From: Lachnospiraceae bacterium | GTDB lineage: Bacteria > Bacteroidota > Bacteroidia > Bacteroidales > Muribaculaceae | Reading direction: 5' to 3' | Assembly: GCA_023663655.1 (NCBI GenBank) | Contig: JAMPGZ010000014.1 | Span: forward strand, 1 to 62,803 | DNA: 62,803 bases | Part shown: positions 54,117 through 62,803 of the stretch, piece after piece | Layout: each line of letters begins with the position of its first letter | How positions within the stretch are numbered: the first letter of the stretch is position 1 | The notes under the pieces: model-generated | The model's input: only the letters and a program-made list of their open reading frames with translations | What the model was told of the DNA's origin: nothing | Database searches by the model: none | Made by a program: the position numbers and the translations under genes

Positions 54117-54326
54117 GATATTGGTGGTCAACATTAACGATGATTCTTTCAGAATCACAACAACCCAATTCACCTCCTCCGTACGGCTCGGCTACCGACA
54201 GATGTTTCCTTACGGAAACACAGATACCCACATTCAGATGCACACAGAGTTGCCGTCTGTAGGACGGTGATAGGTTAGCCCAACATGGAGCGCCAGCGAA
54301 ATGCCGGGGAAATTGGGTGCATTTCC

Positions 54327-54755
54327 GGAGGAAATATCTCTCGGTAGGCATAATCGCCTGCTAAGGCGAGCCTTACGCATAGCCGGGTACAATGAGCCGT
54401 AGGCGAATTGTGCCCGGTAATTATCGAATAAATTTCATCTCTGAGAAGAGATGCCCTGTGCCGTAGGGGCACTCTTTGCAGAGTGCGTCAACATCTTGAT
54501 CCAACCGGGCACAGCTCGCCAAAGGCTCGCTGTACCCGGCTAACCATAGGCATAGCCTTTCAGGCGTGTTTTGTCGTCTGTAGGACCACAAGAAATCAGC
54601 ATGGAGCAAGCGGTGTGCCGTCTGTAGGACGGCAAGAGGTCAGCCCGACATGGAGCGCCAGCGGAATGCCGGGGAAATTAGGTGAAATATTAGATTAGCT
54701 CTGTAGGAGCGTAACGATTGCATCATTCATTGGGCACTCGCGAACATGGCAATGT
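54327..54755. repeat. Repeat unit B
   Basis: The second copy of the unit at 53666-54116. It keeps the linker sentences (for example TCTTGATCCAACCGGGCAC and GAGCGTAACGATTGCATC) while hairpin stems differ: CATCTCT pairs as CATCTCT-gaga-AGAGATG here, and one GCCGTC hairpin is decayed (GTCGTC-tgtag-GACCAC). Confidence 0.8.
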
Positions 54756-54977
54756 CTACCACAAATAGCTCTATGTGCCTGAGCATGATATATCACTACA
54801 TCGCTTCTCCGAAGCTCATAGATAGGTATGACTAAACAGCCCCACACTCGCGTTGCTCATGTGGGGTTAACCATGACGACACACCTCCGGTGCTTGTGCT
54901 CAATTTTGTAACACCATCCTTAAATTGCTGCTTTGACACGGTCGCCACAGGTGGCGGACCCTACATGATAGGAGCGG

Positions 54978-56702
54978 TTAGTTGACTTTGCGGCGGCGCA
55001 GCGACGGGTCAGGCTCATTCAGGAGGGCATCCATCTCGGGCGGTATCACGAAAATGTCATCCTTGTTCTTGGGACGCAACGCCTCATACCAATGGAAATT
55101 GTTCAGATAATAAATCGATTTCCTTGCAAGATAGAGCGGTGTCACAGTACCGGTGACTTCAGGCCAGAGGATCATCTTTTCAATCTGCTTGCCATCAAAC
55201 CATGCGGTCAGGAAGCTGCTCTCGGTGTTGACTATCTTATTGTAGGTCGAGTCATTTTCCTGAGGAAGCGAGATAATCTCCACATTTCCGCTCACATCGA
55301 GCTGACGCATGTGCCCAAGACTGTCAAAACGGGCTATCATCTCCTTGCCGGAGATCTGATTGTAGAATTCGCCGTCGACGTGCTCGGCTACAAATCCGAA
55401 CTCAGGTAGTTTAGCCCAGTCCACTGTCGAATCATTGAAATGCGCCATTATCACGCCGCCAAACACTTGACGCTTGTCATTCCACAGAATAGGATGGCGG
55501 TGCATGTAAAGCGTCGAATCACGCTCAAGCATGGCGAGAGAGTCACACAGCCCCTGCACATCGACACGCCAAAATCTCACCTTGGGATAGACCGTGATGA
55601 TGTGGGTGGTGTCGGGATGCAGCGAATCGGGATAAAGGGAGTATGCCCTCACAGTGTCGCCGTGCATATACAGTGTGTCGGCTTTGCTGTATTCAAGCAC
55701 ACGCGCATGACCGGTGGCATAAGCGCTGTCATTAGCCTGATTATAGAAACCGTAATCGCCGTCGAGCGCCACGCTCTTCACCGAGTCGGTGAGAATCATG
55801 TTGCCCCACGACTCTCCGTAACCTTTCGTGTGGTCATAGAAAATGGTGTCACCGGTGAGAGTGCTGCCCCTGTTGGTAACGATAAGAGAACGGTCATATA
55901 GCTCTGACAGCTCATTTTCCGTGTCATACCATCCATTGTCGGTATATACGGTGGCGCTGTCGGTGACAATCACCGTGGGGCTCACCAGATTGGCGATATG
56001 AGTCTCGGTGTTATACTTCAGCACCTCGGTAGTGATGCGGAAATCCTCTTTCTTCTTATCCTGCAGCACCACATTGTAGCGGAACTCGGCATCCTTTGTG
56101 TCAGGGCTATATTCGCCATAACCCGATGTAAGCTCATTCTCCACATCGCTTATGGTGCCCTGCGTGTCGTAATATCCGAGATTAGCCGCCATATCGTAGT
56201 TAAAGATATAGGTGGTAAGCTCGACATCGCGATTTATCAATCTCACGGGATCGGGACCGTTGCCAAAGAACGTGGCAAGCTCGGTGTTGCCATCGTAGTC
56301 AAGCTGGTCGGCATAAACAAACAGAGTGTCGCCCTGCTCCATCTTGACATTGCCATAGGCTTGCAACGAGCCGACACCTTCAAAAAACAGGGCGCTGTCG
56401 CAATACATATACATCCCGCCCTTGCGGAAAAGCACATTGCCCACCACCACCTGATATTCCGAGCTTACACGCTCGTCCATATACAGCTTGTCGGCACGTT
56501 CAAGAAACACACGGTCGCCCTGATTCCTGTCCTCCTGCGGAATGGTAGGCTTGACAGGAATGCGTTTAGCCCTTTGGGAAACGGGCAGCACAACCTTCTC
56601 CCCGTTTTTCTGCACACCGAATATAAATGACGGCACTGTCACCGCAATCAATGCAGCGACAGCCCCCAAGCTTCTGTCAAGCTTCTTTCTCCGGTCCATC
56701 AT
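54978..56702 (-). CDS. OstA/LptA-like LPS-transport protein
   Basis: A 574-residue exported protein with a basic N-terminus and signal helix (about 11-29). The rest is a repetitive OstA/LptA-like beta-jellyroll: ADKLYMDERVSSEYQVVVGNV, MYMYCDSALFFEGVGSLQAYGNVKM, GDTLFVYADQLDYDG. It is longer than LptA and lacks the LptD barrel. It should carry LPS across the periplasm. It is last in the guaB-PPIase-lipoprotein-SurA operon, 14 bp after the SurA-like gene. Confidence 0.88.
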   Translation of the reverse strand: MMDRRKKLDRSLGAVAALIAVTVPSFIFGVQKNGEKVVLPVSQRAKRIPVKPTIPQEDRNQGDRVFLERADKLYMDERVSSEYQVVVGNVLFRKGGMYMYCDSALFFEGVGSLQAYGNVKMEQGDTLFVYADQLDYDGNTELATFFGNGPDPVRLINRDVELTTYIFNYDMAANLGYYDTQGTISDVENELTSGYGEYSPDTKDAEFRYNVVLQDKKKEDFRITTEVLKYNTETHIANLVSPTVIVTDSATVYTDNGWYDTENELSELYDRSLIVTNRGSTLTGDTIFYDHTKGYGESWGNMILTDSVKSVALDGDYGFYNQANDSAYATGHARVLEYSKADTLYMHGDTVRAYSLYPDSLHPDTTHIITVYPKVRFWRVDVQGLCDSLAMLERDSTLYMHRHPILWNDKRQVFGGVIMAHFNDSTVDWAKLPEFGFVAEHVDGEFYNQISGKEMIARFDSLGHMRQLDVSGNVEIISLPQENDSTYNKIVNTESSFLTAWFDGKQIEKMILWPEVTGTVTPLYLARKSIYYLNNFHWYEALRPKNKDDIFVIPPEMDALLNEPDPSLRRRKVN

Positions 56703-56716
56703 CCCTCATTCAACTG

Positions 56717-58075
56717 TTATTGCTGCTTAATCCAGCCTTTATGTTTAAACTCGCAATCACGCCAGCCATCCTCAATGCGCACATAAGTGTCCTTGATTTT
56801 CTTTTCAATCCACTCATTGATGATGCGTTCTCTTTCGGAGTCTTCGTAAAGCTGCTTTATGAGCTGGTAATCGTCGCTCAGATTAGCCTTGTGTCCGGGA
56901 ATGCGGGCTGACAATTTCACCATCGCCACAATATCGTAATTGCGTTTCGCATCCTTCATGATAAAAGGCTTGGAAATCTCGCCCACGCTCAATTTATCGA
57001 CCACGCGGCTCACCTCCTGAGGCAACTGAGCCATTTCAAAACGCGATGTGGGAGGATTGACATTGTTGTTGATCATGATACCCTTGTTGTTGTGGGTGTC
57101 TTTGTCGCTCGACACGTAGGGCACCACATCCTCAAATGTGAATTTCTCGGCAAGTATCTCCGATCTAACCGTGTCAAGATGATGGATGGCATCGGTCAAG
57201 TCGGCATCCGAAACTTTAGGACGCAACAGAATGTGACGGGTGTTGATGCGGTCACCTCTCTTTTCAATCAACTGGATGATGTGGAAGCCAAACTGCGATT
57301 CCACAATCTTTGACACTTTTTTAGGGTCGCTCAAGTTGAATGCCACCGCCGCATAGTCGGGGTCAAGGCTCGCCTTGTTGATGAAACCGAGCTCACCGCC
57401 TCTGACGGAGCTTCCGGGGTCATCGGAATAGAGAATCGCCAATGTTGAAAAATCAGCCTCGCCCTTGTTGATCTTATCGGTGAAATCGCGGAGACGCGCC
57501 TTTACCTCGTCAATCTCCTCAACACGGATGGCGGGGTTGAGAGTGATGATCTGTGTCTCCACCTGCAACGGCACATAGGGAATGCTGTCGACCGGCAACT
57601 GGGCGAAATATTTTCTCACATCGGAAGGTGTCACCTTAATGTTTTTAGTGAGCGAACGCTGCACTTCCTGCACCATATAGGTGTTGCGCACAGTCTCTCC
57701 CATGGTCTCTCTAATCTCAGGCATTGAGCGGCGATAGAACTGCTCAAGTTTTTCCTGGCTTCCAAGATTGGCGATCATATAGTTGATGCGCCTTTCAACT
57801 TCCGATTGAATCATGCTCTCCTGCACTTCCACCGAGTCAAGCTCAGCCTGATGCAGAAACAGCTTCTCGATAGCAATATTTTCCGGAACTATACAATAAG
57901 GATTTCCTCCCAATTGCGGATTCTCATAGAGCATATTCTGGTACATCTCCTCAACCTCCGATTTAAGAATCGGTTGATCGCCTATCCACCAAGCCACCTC
58001 TTCCGCAATATTATTTTGTGCAACCGCCGATAAAGCCAAAGCGGCAAACGCACATATTGTCATTCCTTTTTTCAC
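56717..58075 (-). CDS. SurA-like periplasmic peptidyl-prolyl isomerase
   Basis: A 452-residue chaperone for outer-membrane proteins. Signal peptide (1-19, cleaved after AVAQ-like AVA). A helical N-terminal chaperone domain (about 25-165) is followed by two parvulin/rotamase domains (about 170-280, with YSDDPGSSVRGGELGFINK and FGFHIIQLIEKRG; and 280-390, INTRHILLRPKV). It lies 11 bp downstream of the lipoprotein gene. Confidence 0.9.
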   Translation of the reverse strand: MKKGMTICAFAALALSAVAQNNIAEEVAWWIGDQPILKSEVEEMYQNMLYENPQLGGNPYCIVPENIAIEKLFLHQAELDSVEVQESMIQSEVERRINYMIANLGSQEKLEQFYRRSMPEIRETMGETVRNTYMVQEVQRSLTKNIKVTPSDVRKYFAQLPVDSIPYVPLQVETQIITLNPAIRVEEIDEVKARLRDFTDKINKGEADFSTLAILYSDDPGSSVRGGELGFINKASLDPDYAAVAFNLSDPKKVSKIVESQFGFHIIQLIEKRGDRINTRHILLRPKVSDADLTDAIHHLDTVRSEILAEKFTFEDVVPYVSSDKDTHNNKGIMINNNVNPPTSRFEMAQLPQEVSRVVDKLSVGEISKPFIMKDAKRNYDIVAMVKLSARIPGHKANLSDDYQLIKQLYEDSERERIINEWIEKKIKDTYVRIEDGWRDCEFKHKGWIKQQ

Positions 58076-58086
58076 GTCTATATCTA

Positions 58087-59001
58087 TTATTTGTTATTTT
58101 TATCCTGTTGCGCAACATCCGGAATGCCAAGGTCAATGTTCACCTTCACCAATCCGTCGCTGACTCCTTTCTCGTAGAGCTGCTGCCGAAGCCCGCGCTC
58201 ATATTCGGGTCGATGCGCGCTCCTGAACTGCTGGACAATCATCTCCTCCACCAGCTCAAACGGCATCACGCTTCCCACCGGCAGAAACTCACTGACGGCA
58301 AGCATATACACCAGCGAGTCGCCTGTAATCTCAATGCGGTGCTCACCCGATGCCGGGATGGAGGCGAGCTTGCCCGAGATGTCGACCGGAAACTTACGCG
58401 CGGCGATGTGCCACGGCATCCACTCGTCGCGGAAATACTCGTATTCCACATTCTCATCCATGCTTGCCTGTTCCAGACGGTCGAGATCGTCGCTGTTTTT
58501 CGACATGACCCATTTTCTTATATTGGGCAGCCGCCGGTCATTAGCCGGCATCTTCACGAATATCCCTTTAACGATAGGCGATGTGGCACGATAGTCATCA
58601 CGATTTTTCTCATAATAGCCGCGCAAAGAGTCACGATCAATCCCCTCCTGCGAACTTTCGGCATACATCGACCGGCTATATTCCCACATGATCAATTCAT
58701 TTCGATAGTCCTCGACCATCTTGTCGATGCGTGACATATCGCCGATGTTTCGCGCCGCGATTTCACCCACAAGGCGCGCGTCGATCCACTGACGCACGTA
58801 TGCCCTCACGAATTTGACGCTGTCATCATGCGACAACCCATAGGGAATGTCAGAATTAAGAGCACTTTGAGTCAGAACCTGACTGCCCACAACGACCAAT
58901 GCGTGTTCCTCACCGGGAGCAACATCCGAGCCGAGGTTTCCGCAAGACACGGAAGCCGCGACCAATGGCATTAATGCGATGATGTGTAGAAACCGATTCA
59001 T
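58087..59001 (-). CDS. Lipoprotein related to SurA-type chaperones, no rotamase domain
   Basis: A 304-residue protein. The start at 59001 gives MNRFLHIIALMPLVAASVSC with a lipobox ending at Cys20; starting six codons earlier is less good. The mature part resembles the helical N-terminal region of SurA/PrsA-like chaperones (ALVVVGSQVLTQSALN, DSVKFVRAYVRQWIDARLV, ELIMWEYSRSMYAE) but no parvulin signature is seen. Position between two PPIase genes suggests a shared role in outer-membrane protein folding. Confidence 0.78.
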   Translation of the reverse strand: MNRFLHIIALMPLVAASVSCGNLGSDVAPGEEHALVVVGSQVLTQSALNSDIPYGLSHDDSVKFVRAYVRQWIDARLVGEIAARNIGDMSRIDKMVEDYRNELIMWEYSRSMYAESSQEGIDRDSLRGYYEKNRDDYRATSPIVKGIFVKMPANDRRLPNIRKWVMSKNSDDLDRLEQASMDENVEYEYFRDEWMPWHIAARKFPVDISGKLASIPASGEHRIEITGDSLVYMLAVSEFLPVGSVMPFELVEEMIVQQFRSAHRPEYERGLRQQLYEKGVSDGLVKVNIDLGIPDVAQQDKNNK

Positions 59002-59046
59002 TGTCGTGTCAACAGCCAAATCTCATCAAAATTACTAAATTTTCGG

Positions 59047-60969
59047 CTATTGCACCTTCTTTAATAATTTTTTATCAACTTTTATAGGATATTCACCTTT
59101 AAGGCGTTCTACCCACTGCTTTTCGAGAAGATTCTGATAATCGGAGATTACGGCACCGCGAACATCCGACATTTCTTCAGGAGCGTCGATAACACGACCT
59201 TGATATAATGTCACATATTCCCACGGACCTTTAGCCGAAGCATCGCCCGACTTGAACACAACCGCATCGACCACCTTGTCGTCGCCCTTTGCAGCAAGCA
59301 CACGCTCCATTCTGATCTGCTTGTCAAAACGGGTGTCAATCACATTGGCGAGCGTGTCGATAGATGGGTGTTCAGTCTCAAGATATTTGGCAAACTCTGC
59401 TCCGACTGAGTCATTGCGGGAATAAACCACATAACCTTTGAACTTGGGAGAAGCCCATGTATATTTCGATTTATGCTCCTCAAAATATCTTTTCAATCCA
59501 TCTTCATCAGCGGCAGCCTTGCTCCACACCTCGCGGTTTGCCACTTCAAAAAGCATCATTCCGTCGCGGTATTCATTGTAAAGGTTGCGGAAGTTGGCAT
59601 CAGTGTCAACAAGTCTTGCAATCTCGGCATCAATCAACCGTTCCTCGATCACCTTGCGCATGGCATAGTCAATAAATTCCGATGCCTCGTCAGAATCAAG
59701 CGATGCTGCCGGCAAGCCTTCCGCCAAAATATCGGCAGTAGTAATCTTTTTCTTAGCCACCTCCCCTATTGTGACAGGCGAGGACACCAATGCGGCACAC
59801 ATCACGGAGTCGAGAACACCTTTTCTATTTATCTCAGCTTTTATACCGTCGATTTCAGGAGTGAACACAAGCGCGTTGTAACGCTTTTTCAACCGTTCAT
59901 ATCCCGCCTTTTCAGCTTCATTATATCGACCGTCGCGTTTCATCGTCTCGATAATCTGGTCACGCACCTCGGCGAGCGGTCTCACATCACGATGCGCCAA
60001 CCGCTTCACGATGTGATAGCCATAGGAGGTCGAGAATGGCTTTGATATCTCGCCATCGTTCAATGTGAATGATGTGGTTTCAAATTCAGGCACCATCATC
60101 CCTTTTCCGAACCAGGGCAGCATTCCGCCTTCCGACGCGCTTCCCGGATCTTCGCTGTATTGCTTTGCAAGCGCAGAAAAATCACCACCGGCGACAATCA
60201 CATTATAAATCGAGTCAATCTTAGCCTTTGCAAGCTCCTGCTCCTCGGGCGACTTTCCTTGAGTCAATATCAGAATATGCTGAGCCTGTACCTCTCCGAC
60301 ATTTTTATGTTCTGAATCCACTCTAATCAGATGCAGTCCGAAGGGAGTCTCTACAGCACCTGACAATGATCCGACAGGGGTGTCGTAGGCAGCCTCTTCA
60401 AATGAATATGGCAACCTGCCTACCGGCATTATTCCAAGAGTTCCGCCATTGTATTTAACCGATCCGTCGATTGAATATTTCAAAGCAAGTTCTTTGAAGT
60501 CGGCACCATTCAGGATAGCGGTCCTTATGCTGTCGAGAGTGGCACGTGCCGCTTGCTCCTCTTGGGGCGTATTGCCTTTGTCGAGCATGATGTGGCTCAC
60601 CTCGCGGTCGGTGAGCATGTGATTATAAGCAACATTCACAAGGCTGTCCTCAACAGACTGCACCCGCAGGTAGGGTTGAATCAATTCATGGCAATACTTG
60701 TCAAACTCGGACTTGAATGCGCTCGTCGTGTCGACACCTGCCGCTTGCGCATCAGCCACCTTCAGTTTATAAACAGAAAAGAGTTCGGCATACTCTTCCG
60801 GAGAAATAGGCTTTGCTTGCTGCCCGTTGCTCTTATGGTAGAAGTATTCAAACTCGCTTACCGGAATTTCCTTTCCGGCTATAGTCATAATAGTCTTGTC
60901 ACTTGTTATCGCCATTGCCGGCATTGCTGCCGACAAGGCGATAAGTGACGCAATAAATGCGGTCTTCAT
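59047..60969 (-). CDS. Periplasmic PpiC/SurA-type peptidyl-prolyl isomerase, two rotamase domains
   Basis: A 640-residue exported protein (signal peptide 1-20, cleaved after MAMA). The helical N-terminal chaperone part (21-120) begins with TIAGKEIPVSEFEYFYHKS. Two parvulin domains follow: about 125-220 (VSHIMLDKG, GGTLGIMPVG, TPFGLHLIRV) and about 226-325 (AQHILILTQGKSP, YSEDPGSASEGGMLPWFG, SYGYHIVKRL). A long C-terminal helical part completes it. It is 16 bp downstream of guaB. Confidence 0.92.
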   Translation of the reverse strand: MKTAFIASLIALSAAMPAMAITSDKTIMTIAGKEIPVSEFEYFYHKSNGQQAKPISPEEYAELFSVYKLKVADAQAAGVDTTSAFKSEFDKYCHELIQPYLRVQSVEDSLVNVAYNHMLTDREVSHIMLDKGNTPQEEQAARATLDSIRTAILNGADFKELALKYSIDGSVKYNGGTLGIMPVGRLPYSFEEAAYDTPVGSLSGAVETPFGLHLIRVDSEHKNVGEVQAQHILILTQGKSPEEQELAKAKIDSIYNVIVAGGDFSALAKQYSEDPGSASEGGMLPWFGKGMMVPEFETTSFTLNDGEISKPFSTSYGYHIVKRLAHRDVRPLAEVRDQIIETMKRDGRYNEAEKAGYERLKKRYNALVFTPEIDGIKAEINRKGVLDSVMCAALVSSPVTIGEVAKKKITTADILAEGLPAASLDSDEASEFIDYAMRKVIEERLIDAEIARLVDTDANFRNLYNEYRDGMMLFEVANREVWSKAAADEDGLKRYFEEHKSKYTWASPKFKGYVVYSRNDSVGAEFAKYLETEHPSIDTLANVIDTRFDKQIRMERVLAAKGDDKVVDAVVFKSGDASAKGPWEYVTLYQGRVIDAPEEMSDVRGAVISDYQNLLEKQWVERLKGEYPIKVDKKLLKKVQ

Positions 60970-60985
60970 ATAAGTTCAGAGGGTA

Positions 60986-62803
<1,818 letters not shown>

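Larger units (their letters stand above)
53628..54977. other. Gene-free repeat island
   Basis: About 1.35 kb without a credible gene between yraN and the OstA-like gene. It consists of two imperfect direct copies (53666-54116 and 54327-54755) and many short hairpins with different stems. Open frames here are short and share the same repeated peptides in several frames, so they are not counted as genes. Confidence 0.75.

Noticed and set aside
53749-54698. Open frames with recurring peptides such as GIAFQACF and CRTARGQHGA in the repeat island
   Set aside because: The recurring peptides are translations of the DNA repeat units A and B; frames are broken at the hairpins and have no promoter.
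53628-54977. Integron attC array or insertion sequence
   Set aside because: No integrase or transposase, no terminal inverted repeats or target-site duplication seen, and no cassette genes between hairpins.
55998-56630. 210-codon frame opposite the OstA-like gene
   Set aside because: Antisense shadow of a clearly coding gene, caused by its codon bias; no family match.

Overview
The window looks like a chromosomal segment of a gut Bacteroidales, most likely a Muribaculaceae-type genome. Three things point there. Many genes are preceded by the Bacteroidetes promoter -7 box TAnnTTTG rather than a sigma70 -10 box. Several genes belong to lineage-typical sets: DUF4295 beside L28/L33, the Bat aerotolerance operon, a DUF4974 anti-sigma gene, and purH-mreBCD-mrdA-rodA. 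Protein sequences also match Bacteroidales homologues throughout. The family-level placement is an inference. I found no rRNA, tRNA, CRISPR array, transposase or phage gene.

Layout. 1-0.8 kb: the 5' end of an unknown minus-strand gene, then a gene-free stretch of small hairpins. 0.8-6 kb: rlmH, nadC, a HAD hydrolase, a MATE exporter and a COG2509 flavoprotein. 6-13.3 kb: purH with the complete elongasome set mreB, mreC, mreD, PBP2 and rodA. 13.5-18.8 kb: a LysE exporter operon with a CBM9-like protein and a DUF4923 protein, two convergent NlpC/P60 peptidases, an orphan ureF-like gene and gpmA. 18.8-24 kb: kup, UDP-glucose dehydrogenase, and an endonuclease I-like protein without its catalytic pair, coupled to a small lipoprotein. 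24-28 kb (minus): pta-ackA-ddh-lgt. 28.2-28.9 kb (minus): L28-L33-DUF4295. 29.3-31.2 kb: nadE. 31.3-35 kb (minus): ECF sigma, compact DUF4974 anti-sigma and an outer-membrane barrel. 35.2-38.6 kb: an ABC-F ATPase and two coupled HU-fold genes, the second a predicted membrane protein with a C-terminal LysM domain. 38.7-47.1 kb: MoxR-DUF58-membrane protein-BatABCDE. 47.2-48.6 kb: a small HTH protein and a DUF2007-USP fusion. 48.8-49.7 kb: a DUF3791/DUF3990/DUF3791-like three-gene cassette that may be a toxin-antitoxin unit. 49.9-53.6 kb: thrS-infC-rpmI-rplT and yraN. 53.6-55 kb: a 1.35-kb gene-free repeat island. 55-62.5 kb (minus): guaB, three SurA-like or related envelope proteins and an OstA/LptA-like protein.

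Most of the segment serves envelope construction: lateral wall synthesis, peptidoglycan precursor and hydrolase genes, lipoprotein maturation, outer-membrane chaperones and LPS transport. Core metabolism (acetate, NAD, purine) is mixed in. The most unusual items are these: the HU / HU-LysM pair; a 22-bp element at the same 18-bp distance from the -7 boxes of pta and of the truncated gene at the window start; a pseudo-nuclease with its lipoprotein; a ureF gene with no urease; the DUF3990 cassette; and two gene-free islands of short hairpins whose stems differ while their loops recur.
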